DNA of 64,000 nt from Saccharum officinarum (Eukaryota; Streptophyta; Magnoliopsida; Poales; Poaceae). This document shows, in pieces, positions 33,401 through 43,972 of the stretch. The translations under genes were made by a program, and so were the position numbers. The first letter of the stretch is position 1, and each line of letters begins with the position of its first letter. Under the pieces are notes generated by a model. That model had not been told where the DNA came from. It saw only the letters and a program-made list of their open reading frames with translations, and made no database searches. The stretch is taken from contig CM036199.1 of the NCBI GenBank assembly GCA_020631735.1, positions 17,525,553 through 17,589,552 of the forward strand, written 5' to 3'.

Positions 33401-35331
33401 GCGAGGCCGAGCCGCCGTCCGGTGAGCCGCCGAGTAGGGACTGTGTCGTTGATGACGCGCGGCATGGTGGGCGACAGCCGACGGTGATGGAAGGCGCGGT
33501 GCGAGGAAGGCTGCGCGGCTGCACGGCCGAAGCCTAGGCGCGGGGAAGGCTGCGCGAAGCAGCGCGGGGAAGGGCGGAAGGCTGCTGTGAGGGTAGTGCG
33601 GCGGCGCGCCTGGGCGAAGGGCGAAGCCGAAGGCGCTGCATCGTGTCGTGACTCGTGACTACTGAGCCTGCTAGCTAGGGTTTCGTGTGGTGAGGCTATG
33701 AGGCTGAAGTGGGATAAGATGGCTTTAGATGGGCTGCTGCTGGGCTCCTACGAGCACTGGACCCAAGTTGACAACTTCATTTTCATCGTGAACGTGAGTT
33801 ACTGAGTTGCAGTTTGTTCGGTATAGGTTCGGTACTTCGGTTTACCGAGGTATAGAACCGAATTTACCTCGGTAATTTCGGTTCCTGAGAAACAGGAACC
33901 GAACAGGAACCGAAATTTTCGGTTTCGGTATTTTTCGGTTCGGTTCTCGGTAATTTCGGTTCGGTTCTCGGTTCTCGGTATTTTGTGCCCAGAGTGAGCT
34001 GCGAGTAGAGGAAGCGTGGTTCGTCAGCGCTGAAGACTAGGAGCTAAGGACCGACAGTCGAAGCAAAAGTTGGAGACCGAAAGATAGCAGCTGAAGATTC
34101 TGAGTAGCTTAACTTTGGGAAAAAGGCAAGTATAATATGGGACTATCATTGTTGTCCTATTCACTGAAATTATCATACATATGCATGTGTCCTCCTTGAC
34201 AACCATAGAGATTATAACTTAGCTATTGTTACCTTGATTCCTTGTCACCTATGGGATATGCATTTGGGTAGCTATTGCTAGCGCTTAATTATGAACAATG
34301 ATCTTGTAATTTGATTAATGGATTAAGCAACCAACCATTAAGATGATTTTACTACTGTTGAAAGGGGGCTAGAGCAAGGGGTTATATTGTTGCTCTGGTT
34401 TCTCTCCGTAAGGACTTACCTGTAAGTAATAACCGGGATTGACAGTACAACTGTGAGGGCTATATGGCTCTGGCTCTAGTTGTTTAAATTACCTTTTCTA
34501 GCTTGTTAGAGGTTACCCTTATGGCGCAAATGGGGAAAAACAGATTGTGGATCCCTGCGACTGGTTGTATCACACAGACTGACTTCTGAAACCTAGCGGC
34601 CCTAACTTGTTAGACGAACTTTTGAATGACTTTATATGGTTTTTGATGTTTTGGGCCTTGCAAACCCATGCATTTGGAAATCATAACTCACAGTGAAAGT
34701 GTACACCTCTGCGCAGAGTTAAAAACTGGTATACTAGCCGTGCTCACGGATACGAGCGGCCTTGGGGATTCTTATAGAATAGTTGATCACCATTGTTATA
34801 TCATGTTTAATTACTGTTGATTATTATTATGCTCATGTTAATGCTATTCATTATCCTTATTACAATTGATCATTGGTTCATTAATGGGAATTGGAATACC
34901 TTGATGCTACTCAATTGCTAATTATATGATGATTAAAAGCTAAACGCAGTTAAACAGTGTCTAGCCTTTTTGAGCCTCATGAACCCTATGTTATACTTGT
35001 TGAGTTCGACATGGACTCACTCTTGCTATTTTCACCACACTCCAGTGTGTAGTAAGGTGTTGCTCAAAAGAAGGATAAAGATGTAGTAGAGTTTTCAGAA
35101 GTCTTTCAGAAGTGTTTGGCATACGGAGCCACCAGTCAGCCGTCCCTGAGAAGAATGGAGCCTAAAGTTTAGTCACCGTTCCGCGATAATCTGATGTAAG
35201 TGTTAATATAGCTATGTATACGTTATATAATAACATTGTTTCTGATACTTTTTCATTATGACATATGTGTGGACTTCCTGGGCACACAAATGATTAGCTT
35301 GGTTTTGTTCTTTAGAAAACCGGGTGTGACA
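30479..35331. mobile_element. solo LTR (probably Ty3/gypsy), middle level of the nest
   Basis: The ends are TGTCACACCCC and GGGTGTGACA, a clean terminal inverted pair. The 5-bp target duplication GAAAT is exact (30474-30478 and 35332-35336). Without the inner insertion the LTR is about 3.96 kb. No internal retrotransposon domain is present, so the element lost its body by LTR-LTR recombination. LTRs of about 4 kb are known from Tekay/Del-type gypsy lineages; the lineage is inference. Confidence 0.9.
33108..33997. mobile_element. hAT-like non-autonomous element, innermost level of the nest
   Basis: Ends TCACCCTGGGC and GCCCAGAGTGA form an 11-bp inverted pair with one mismatch. The target duplication GCTGCGAG is exact (33100-33107 and 33998-34005). 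Both subterminal regions are dense in TTCGGTA and ACCGAA motifs, in keeping with transposase-binding arrays of hAT elements. The centre (33285-33660) is GC-rich with no supported ORF. Confidence 0.85.
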
Positions 35332-36109
35332 GAAATCGATACAATATTGTTGGAAACGAATACGGCACTGATATTCTGGTAATTTCAAAAACGATAGTAG
35401 TCCATCGGAAAATACATCGATAACGATCAGAATCTATAAAAACGATATCCTAAAAAATGATAAACATGCCAAACCGTAGAACATGAGAAGATCTATATAA
35501 TTCGACCCATCTCATATAACAATGATAAATAAAGTCACAATTGACAAGACAAGCTGAAATCACACAGTTCACACCATCTTAGGTCTCAAATAGTGACAAA
35601 TCACGCAACAATACGACAATTCTTGACAAAGACACAAATAAACGATAATGTTCTAATAAGTTGACTCGACATAGCACAGTAATCAAAACATGAATTATTT
35701 ATACAGATGAAATACTTCCGTATAGATAGTTTCTTTCCAAAAAAAATATTTGTCTTATGTGCTTGCGTGTGCAGATGAGTTCCTTTCAAAAAAATATTTA
35801 CCTTATGTGCTTGCGTGTGCAGATCGTAATGCATTGTATAATCTATAAATAAATTAGGATTCATTAACTAAAGGCCTTTGAATCGGTAATTACCTACGGT
35901 AAATTATCGATTAAATACGAAAATCTTCGAAAACGATCGGAAGAGGGCAAAATCATTTTCGCTTTCATTTTCGATTATTCTTACCATTATCGTTTTCGTT
36001 TTTTCGATTACTGCTATCATTTTCGTTTAGGCCTAGAAATCGGAAAAAACTCGAAAACGATTTCCGAAAAACGGAGATTATCATTTTCGTTTTCATCCCA
36101 AAAATTTAT

Positions 36110-37072
36110 ATCTAAAACTGCTTAATTTAGTATTACATATCGTAACTAATGAAATAGTCATGAATAATTATCAATATATATTTTAAAAAAAATCATGATG
36201 TATTCCATTATTATAGATAATACTTCTCATTGGATGGCCGTCCTGTCCAACTTGCTCATAAACCAAAAGCTTTCAAAATATGGACCATCATTTTTTTTAA
36301 CTAGCAAATATGCCCATGCGTTGCAACGGGAGAAAAATATTATCAAATGATTGACATGTTTGCTTCAGCTTGCTGAACAGCTCATTTACACCTATTAATT
36401 ATATAGGTGCTACTTTTGCTGTTGTGAATTGTTGTTATGATTTCTGCGTCGATCACAAATGAACGCGCACATTAATAGGAAACAAGAACGACGATTTTAC
36501 ATATCTATTTTTTATCTTTTTTTATAACATTTTAAGGCTATACTTTATCTTATGATAACTATGACAATCCCTAAAATATATTATTATCGTTCTATTAATT
36601 CTATATCGAATTAGAATACAGCTATGATAGACTATTTCTTCTGTTGTAAGGCACAACAATATTTACTCGTAAATATATCATAACTTTAGTTTCATACTAT
36701 ATTTGTGTTGGTAAAGCTAGATATCAAGTTCAACAACTTCTTTCGTGGATCCATAAAAATATCAAATATGTAATTCTAATATCTTAAGTCAGTAACGGGT
36801 TAGTTGTTGTCATGTCAAAAATTGGTCTGTTCGTTGATGAGGATGATTGAGACCTCTCTCAATTTTTACATGTCAGTCCTCATTGAGGATTACACTGGTA
36901 TATGCAGACGGTTTGGAGATTTATACTGATATATGTGTATAGTTTGGAGGTATGTAATTATATAGAAATAGATACAAATATAGATAGGTACATAGATATA
37001 GAATAGATTGGATGACTAACTACTTAGGATTGATTAGTTAGACCATCGTCTAATAGTACTAAGCTTTATTCC
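36110..37072. other. AT-rich spacer with a repeat-type end motif
   Basis: The phrase AATATGCCCATGCGTTGCAA-CGGG at about 36307 is a common grass transposon end; a relative occurs at about 56571. No gene is recognised. Confidence 0.4.
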
Positions 37073-37447
37073 TAATTAAATGTGCATCAACAACTTAGGG
37101 CCTATTTGGCTTGCATGAATTTTACAGGAATTATGTAGATATTTCACAGGAATTAATTCAGGAATAGGGAAAAATTCTCGTGTTTCAAACACGGCCTTAG
37201 TGATAATTAAATTTACATCAACGACTTAGGACATATTTGGAACACAAGAATTATGCAGATATTTCACAACAATTAGTTCGGGAACAGGAAAAAAAATCTC
37301 GTGTTCTAAACGAGGCCTTATTGATAATTAAATTTACATCAACGACTTAGAGCCTATTTGGAATGCATAAATTTCATAGGAATTATACAGATATTTCATA
37401 GGAATCAGTTCAGGAACAGGAAAAAATTCCCACGTTCCAAACGGGCC
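37073..37447. repeat. three tandem copies of a unit of about 123 bp
   Basis: Units start near 37073, 37196 and 37319. Each carries ATCAACRACTTAG, then CATATTTGGAA-like, CAGATATTTCAYA, TTCRGGAAYAGG and ends CAAACRSGGCC. Copies 2 and 3 are closer to each other (both begin GATAATTAAATTTACATCAA). Confidence 0.75.
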
Positions 37448-37603
37448 TCAGTGATCAAAATATTTATTTATTATGAAAGGATTAGAAGTTCAAAGAATCA
37501 GAATACTATATTTATTATTTTCTATTCTCTGTATATATAAGAAAAAAAACAGAAGACAAGGTAACGGGAGGAAAAAAAAAGAAGAAACAAAAAAGTTACG
37601 GAG

Positions 37604-37977
37604 AGCATCTCCAAGAGTTCGCCAAATCAACTTGGCATCCATCTATTTTTAGCAAAACAGAAAAAATTGTGCTCCAACAGTTTGGCATCCAACTTGGCAA
37701 ATTTTAGCAACTTGGCAAATCTCCCCCCTCCACGCGCATATTTGCGCGCTGAGCGCGAGTGCGCATCGCTCGCTCATCCGGCTTCGCGTGCATATTTAAG
37801 CGGGGCTCTTCGTTTCTTAGCGGGGCTCTTCGTTCGCTTAGCGGGCCTCTTCTTATTTTACCAAGTCCAAATGACAAACTCTTGTAGAGAGTCTATTTTT
37901 TTACTTGTCATATATTTTAGCAAGTTACCAAATCACGATATTTGTCAAGTGAATTTTGGCAAACTCTTGGATATGCT
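37604..37977. mobile_element. MITE with AGCATCTCCAAGAGTT ends
   Basis: The left end AGCATCTCCAAGAGTTCGCC pairs with the right end GGCAAACTCTTGGATATGCT. The interior repeats AACTTGGCA phrases. The class with AGCATCTCCAA ends is common in grasses. The target duplication is not clear. Confidence 0.7.
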
Positions 37978-39556
37978 AAGGGAAAAGGAAACATGAATAG
38001 AAAATAGAAAAACAAAAAAGGAACTGGGAAAGGACACGGACAGGCACAACATTTTTTACAGAAGAAACAGAAGTTTCCATCTGATAGCAATACGGAAAAA
38101 TCATAGCAGGAGATTCCAAAACACGTGGTTGGATGAAAAGAATTTTGGTGGACGCTTGCTATGTAGAAAGTAAAATAAGATTTTGTCTAATTTATTTTCT
38201 ATTTGAATTAGAATTTCTATTCCTATTCAGCTTATTCAGACTTGGAAAGATCTATTTGTCCTAACTATCTAGGGTCATATAAGTCTAGACAAAAGAAACT
38301 CTCCATTATTTGGTAGTTAGAGGAAGACTGAAAAAATGGATGGACAAAAAAAGAACCTAAAATTTTGTCTCTCTATTATTAGGTATGGATATCCATGCCA
38401 AACAAACCTTCTGGTTCTAAGTTTTTTTTAAATAAATTAGTGGTTCTAAGTTGGGTTTCTACGTGTTGGTTTTAATCACTGCATGTTGTTTGATTGAATT
38501 TAGTCTTGGTGGAATTCGTCCATTTAGCTTTTTTAGATCGTCCATTTAGCTTTTTTTAGGGGTGTTCTTTGATGGCCCTAGGTTTTTGTTGTTTTAGTTT
38601 TGGCCCACTTTTTTATAAACTCAAAAGGCCTTCTCCAGCGCTAGAGTACTTGCCAGATGGGCTTCTGGCCCGTATAAGATTGGAATACGGAACTTCACTC
38701 GTGAATTTGGGCTAGGCCTTGCCTGCTTTGGTTCGTTCTTCAGATATTGGTTCGGCTATAACCGCCTCCTAAGCAGTTGTGAAAAAATCTTCTAAAAAAG
38801 GTAACTTTGAATTTTGGTTATCAAAAAATAAACAAAATTTGAATTTTAACTACGAAACTGAAGACGTGAATTTGGTCTTGAATCCATGAAACCCATTTCG
38901 GAACATGTTGAGGCTATGCTTGCCGTTTTATGACAACCACACAATAGTCAAAAAGGGTTAGTTATTTGGTTTGTGGAACCATATAGTCCATCGTCATCTC
39001 ACTCTATAGTTCTTTTAATGGTTTATCGAATGGAATGAGCTGATCCACATCATCAATTTATTCCTCATAGCTAGTAATTAGTACCAGTATGGGAAATAAA
39101 TCATTCCATTAATTTTGAGAGATGAATTCATGATGCATCACCTTATCTACAATGAGAACCAAATGCTCCAGAAATCTCAGAATCATCTTACTTTTGAATT
39201 TCGATTGTCCATTGTCCAGAAATCTTATATGGTCTTCTTCACCGGCTTAATTAAAAGTCTTACCAAACAAGCACGCATGTGAACAGCTTCTGAAGCGGAA
39301 AAAAAAACAAGGGTTGTGTTCGGCAGCAAGAAGAAACCGTTGCTGCTGCAGCGTACAGTGTTTTGCTGAGAGCAAAAAAGCACACCGATGCAGCAAAGCT
39401 GTTTTTGGAGGGTAGAAGGAAGCTGAAACCATCAGAACGTGGTTTTTTTCTGATTTCTACGTTTTTTTAGAACTCCAAGCCCTGTCAAAAAGGACCTTAT
39501 TAGTAGTATAATCCTATCTCGGAATTCAGCGAGTCCATGAACTGCTCGAGAACGGC
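37978..39556. other. spacer, no gene recognised
   Basis: AT-rich. Around 39300-39430 a segment with CTGCTGCAGCGTACAG and AGCAGCAAAGC-like repeats looks like a transposon fragment. No coding exon is supported. Confidence 0.4.
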
Positions 39557-39572
39557 AAGATCGCCATCCAAG

Positions 39573-41540
39573 GGAGCGAAAAAGGGCAACCGGTCCCGTA
39601 CCCCTCCGCGTCGTCTCTCAGGGCGACGGGAGGGGCGACTGCCGCCGCCAGCCCAAGCCCCACCTCCATAGCCCCTCCCCGGCCGCTGTCGCCACCATCT
39701 AGAGCACGGCAACGGCGGCCCGCTGCTCCTCCGATAAGCTTTGGCGCAGCAAGCTCCACCTCCTCCCTCCTTTCCTCCCCTCCTTCCCCATGGCACGGTT
39801 TGAGCAGCCGGCTGATGGCCGGCGGTGAGCTGCGGGCGACGGATCCGGGTCCCCTGTGGCCGGATCCGGTGACCCCCATCGCGGATCCGGCGAGTGGCAG
39901 GGGTTCGGAGCAGCGGCCGGCGCATGCCGGCGGATCTGGCGCGTGGCCGGCCTCAACGGGCATCCGCGGCCTGGCGGCGCGCTCGGGTGGCGACGGCGCC
40001 GGAGGCCTAGGCGGGCGGCTAGCGTGTCTCGCTGCTGCTTGGCCGCCTCCTCCACCTTCTGGTGCGTCCCGGGCCTCCCTCTCGCAGCAGCGCGGCGGCA
40101 GGGGGCCGCCCGAACGGACGTGGCGTGGGCGCGGCAGCGACCGTCCCCGGTGGCGTGCTGGCCGTCCTGGTCTTCGACACCTTCTCTGCTCGCGGGTGCA
40201 GCGTCGGTGATGGATCCGCCGAGGGCGGGGCCGTTCCGGCAGGTTGCTGGTAGACGCCCCGGCCCGTGCGCGCGCGCGGCCCCCCCCATGGGGCATGGCG
40301 GACACCGAGCTCGCCGTGGCAGCTGCGACTGGCTAGGGCCCCAGCCCGGAAAGTGGCCAGGGCGGCGGGCCTGGCTGTTCCCGGGGTGCCGCGTCAGAGG
40401 GGCAGACGACGTGCCACAGATGTCCTGGTCGTTGTGCCGGCGCGAGGCACTGGCGGCGGGCGCACGCGGATTCAGCCGGAGGGCCCTGCAGCGGCGAAGG
40501 CGCAGGGCGTGCAGTTCGGCCACGGGCATGCCGGCGGTGGGGCAGCATCCCAGTGTTTCTTTCTTCGTGTTTCTTCGCAGGGCCTGCAGCGACGCGGTGC
40601 GCGCAATTTGGCCGCGGGCATGCCGGCGGCGGGGTTGCGCGCCCGTGGAGCGCCGTCCGAGCGCTGGTTGGGGACCTTAGGCGAAAGCCTTGCACGACCA
40701 TGTCTGTGCGATTGGCGGCGACGTTATCTAGCGCCGTTACCTCCTTCGAGGCGTCAATGTATAGGTCCCCGGTCTATGGCTGCAATTTATCCCTCTCCTC
40801 CTAGTGAAAACCTAGCTCTAGTTATCTGGAGCCGGTGGTGGTGGCGTTTTCGACGTCACGTCCTTCTTAGAGGCACCACCGAGGAGGAGCTAGCTCAGAC
40901 CTATCTCTCCTTGGCTTGCTTCCCGCTTCTCTCTTGGGTGAGGCTGGGCCTAGCAGCAAGTTGTTGCTGTTGTTTCGACGAGTGTCCTCCTCTGGCGTCT
41001 CTGTTCCGTCGGCGCTCTCCTTGATGGTGTCAGAATATCAAATGCCGGGTGGTGTTCCACCGCTGCCACCATTCCCCTATTGGATGGTGGTACGTGGACC
41101 CGGATGTGCTAGAGGATGTCACCATCATTTCCATGGGAGGTCGTCGTGTCCGATGATCCTGGGCTTGCGTGTCCATCGCCATGGTGCCAGAATATCAAAT
41201 GTCGGGTGGTGTGGGCTCGGATGTGCCGGAGGATGTCACCAAATGGTGGAGGGCACGATGGCCATGGTGAAACCGGCGAGTATGCTGTTCGGCGGGGGCG
41301 CAAGTCGACGTTCGGTTGACGTCTTCCGGCTTGTGTCTAAGCTTTTCCTTGAGTTTGTTTATCAAGGGAGTTCTTTGTTTCCTCTTTGTGTTTTCGGTTG
41401 TTCAATTTCTTCAGGCAGCGCGATGTGTGCGCAATGCTACGCCTAAAACTTGTTTTTTTTGTACTATCAGGCTTCAAGAGCCAAATGATCAATGAAAATT
41501 CAGGTGGGGATTCTCTCCCCCCGTTGACCGATCAAAAAAA
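39573..41540 (+). mobile_element. non-autonomous LINE-like retroelement with poly(A) and 16-bp target duplication
   Basis: The direct repeat AAGATCGCCATCCAAG occurs at 39557-39572 and at 41541-41556. A run of A precedes the right copy (AAAAAAA before 41541). The first 1.2 kb is very GC-rich, like the 5' UTR of grass L1 elements; the last 150 bp (CAATGAAAATTCAGGTGGGG, then CTCTCCCCCCGTTGACCGATC) is a LINE-like 3' UTR. No endonuclease or RT is present, so it was probably mobilised in trans. The many open frames on both strands here are a consequence of high GC. Confidence 0.75.
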
Positions 41541-41556
41541 AAGATCGCCATCCAAG

Positions 41557-42255
41557 AGGGCGGTTTTTCATTACATCATGTATCCATGTCTGCCATCGTC
41601 ACGCAGCATGCATCACCCACCGTATCTTCAGCCCTTCTTGACATCTAGAAACAAGGGATGCTGTCGACTTGTCATAAAGTAGTTTGCTCGGCTGATCCGT
41701 CGACCCAACGGCAGCCCACTTGCAACCTCCTCCAATAGAGATTAGAGACGCAACCTCTTTCACCCCGTCTCCATCTGCTCCCCAGATTACCCACACTTAC
41801 TGCCCTCACTTGTACATCATCAGTAGTAATTCAGAGTAGTGTAACCGCCTGGACGACAGCGAGATCTGCGGCAGCGGCAGGCAGGAGGACAGAATACTAA
41901 CCCCCGAGTCCGAGTCCTTCCAAATGCCGGGCCAGCAAAGTCGCCCGCTGCACTGGCCGCAACGGAAATTTCCAGCTCATTCTTCCGTGGAAATCCCAGC
42001 CTTAAATCATGCGTCGGCGTCGCCATAATAATTAAGCAAGTGGCATCATCCACTACCTGCTCTTATGCTTAACTTGAAGCTTGTCGAGCCAGGTCTTCCT
42101 AATCAAGTCTTTGTGTCACTTTCCTGCTCTCTGCAGGCACTGTGGGATATGGGATATCCTTCTCAAGTGGCCAATAAGTGCGACGACTTAGCTTGTTATT
42201 AACTTAACCAAGTCCACTGGCTGTAACTAGTGTCTCTGCTAACTGCGTCCGTGTT
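41557..42255. other. spacer upstream of HIPP copy D
   Basis: No gene recognised. Probably contains the promoter of copy D in its last few hundred bases. Confidence 0.4.
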
Positions 42256-42263
42256 TATAAAAA
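42256..42263 (+). promoter_or_regulatory. TATA box of HIPP copy D
   Basis: TATAAAAA in GTGTTTATAAAAAGG, about 161 bp upstream of the start codon. Confidence 0.65.
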
Positions 42264-42326
42264 GGAAGGCAACGGTAGTGTGCACACTACTACTGTCAGA
42301 GCCAAGGCAGAGTCTTCTGCTCAAGC

Positions 42327-42330
<4 letters not shown>

Positions 42331-42368
<38 letters not shown>
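42331..42368 (+). repeat. (AG)19 microsatellite in the 5' leader of HIPP copy D
   Basis: An uninterrupted AG run between the TATA box and the start codon, about 55 bp before the ATG. In plants GA/CT runs at this position can bind BPC-type GAGA factors; whether it does so here is inference. Confidence 0.9.
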
Positions 42369-42369
<1 letters not shown>

Positions 42370-42423
42370 AGTGTGCTTGTTTGTTTCCTAGCCTGAGTCG
42401 TCGTTCGTCGTACGTCAGGAGAG

Positions 42424-43223
42424 ATGAGGGTAAGAAATCCCTGATAGATAGTTCTGGTCTAGCTAGTAACTTGGATTTTACCCTTTTGTGCATGTTTTGT
42501 GATAACAACCACTAGTGAAACTGTTCTGCTTCTTTTTCCTGACTTGAAAACTGATCGTTGGAAACCTCTTTATTTGCAGAAGGAGATGATCATAAGGGTG
42601 CAGACGGGCTCTGAGAAGGGCCACAGCAAAGCTATCAAGGTGGCTGCTGCAATCTCAGGTAAACAGATTTTGATCGATTCCTTCGTAACCACCTAGGCCT
42701 AGGCCCCTCATGTTTTTTCAGAAAAGAAAAAGATGATCTCAGATTTTGATCGGTGGGTCGAGCAGGGGTGGAGTCTGTGACGATCGCCGGCGAGGACAAG
42801 AACCTGCTGCTGGTGATCGGCGTCGGCATCGACTCCGACCGCATCACCAAGAAGCTGCGCCAAAAGGTGGGCCACGCCGAGGTGGTGGAGCTGCGGACCG
42901 TCGACGCCGCCGCCGTCGCGGACGACCTTGGCGGCGGCCGCGCCATCGCCGCCGACCACGCGTACCGCTACCACGCGAGCCCGAGCCCCTACAAGCATCA
43001 CCACTCGGGTGCTCGCGACCACTACTACGGCATGGACCACTACTACGCCGGCGGGTCCGCGTACGCGCCGGCGCCGCCGCTCTACTACGGCGGCGCCGGG
43101 GGTGGGGGATACCCAGCGCAGTACCAGCAGCACGACTACTTCTACCACCCGGCGGCTGCCAACACGCACACGGTGGTGCACCACGAGTACGCTAGCGACC
43201 CCAACGGCTGCTCGATCATGTGA
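42424..43223 (+). CDS. HMA-domain isoprenylated protein (HIPP-type), copy D, 180 aa, no CxxC
   Basis: Exons 42424-42429 (Met-Arg), 42580-42658 and 42766-43223. The protein starts MRKEMIIRVQTGSEKGHSKA; where copy C has Cys13 and Cys16 this one has Ser13 and Gly16, so the metal site is gone. The fold otherwise continues GVESVTIAGEDKNLLLVIGV, ITKKLRQKVGHAEVVELR. The tail (about residues 80-175) is rich in His, Tyr, Gly and Ala (YRYHASPSPYKHHH, MDHYYAGG), and the protein ends GCSIM, a CaaX box predicting farnesylation. Metal-site loss with fold and lipid anchor kept fits a protein-interaction role; small HMA proteins in rice are bound by blast-fungus effectors. With copy E it forms a subgroup (MRKE start, GVESVT). 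Confidence 0.9.
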
Positions 43224-43972
43224 TGATGCCGCCGGTGGTGTTTCCTGTGATCTCTGATCTGGGAGGGAGGTGACCCCTGTCCCCTGCATGCCACCTGGTG
43301 TCGTGTCAGTGTCACACGTCGGTGCGGTGCAGTGACTTGGCGGGTGTCACAGTCACATGCAGACACTACGCTACTTGCTGCTTCTGGTTCTGTGTGACTA
43401 GTGTACAGCATGCATAAGCAGTGCATCCATGGATGCGTCAGTCTGTGTAGTGTGTGTGTACATACTTCAGCTGCAAGCTTCCTACTACTACGGTGCCAAG
43501 TGCAAGCTTTACTGCTTGATTGGGACGAAGTAACTGAAGGAAGAAGAAGAACGTGACCTTTTTCTTCCGGTCAGTTTGTAACACTATTTCTCCCCTCGTG
43601 TTAATGAAAAAAAAGCATGTGATCAGCACGTTCTCAAAAAAACATGTGTGTACTGTGTAACCTCTGGCATAGGAGCAAACCTGAATAACTAATTGTCATA
43701 TTATTGGTCCTTGAGACGATGATGCTCGTGATTGAATAATACTGCCTTTGCAAACAAAACTTTCAAATGCGAATGCCAAATTCCAAAACCTTCAAGAGTG
43801 CCTACATACTCTAGCTTTCAATGCAAAGATAGTAATAATGCTTTAAAGTACGAGATTTTGCTTTGAACTTCCAAAACTAAAGCCGACAATTTCGATTGCA
43901 AGATATTCTCACATCCTAGTTTTCTCCTTTAAAACATGTTTTTCTCTTAGCTGTGTAATCAGAAATGTAATA
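43224..43972. other. 3' flank of HIPP copy D
   Basis: Probable 3' UTR and terminator region to about 43620, then AT-rich spacer. No further gene. Confidence 0.4.

Larger units (their letters stand above)
30400..36101. mobile_element. Ds-like hAT element, outer shell of a three-level nest
   Basis: The left end TAGGGATGAAAACGATCGG and right end CGTTTTCATCCCAA match the termini of Ac/Ds-type hAT elements. An identical 8-bp target duplication, AAATTTAT, flanks it (30392-30399 and 36102-36109). Interior shell sequence (30418-30478 and 35332-36090) is rich in AACGAT-type subterminal motifs, as in Ac/Ds. No transposase is present. A solo LTR has split it. Confidence 0.9.

Noticed and set aside
39526..41024. 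Long open frames on both strands (up to 276 codons)
   Set aside because: Several overlap on both strands in very GC-rich sequence, none has a recognisable domain, and all lie inside a poly(A) retroelement with a target duplication.
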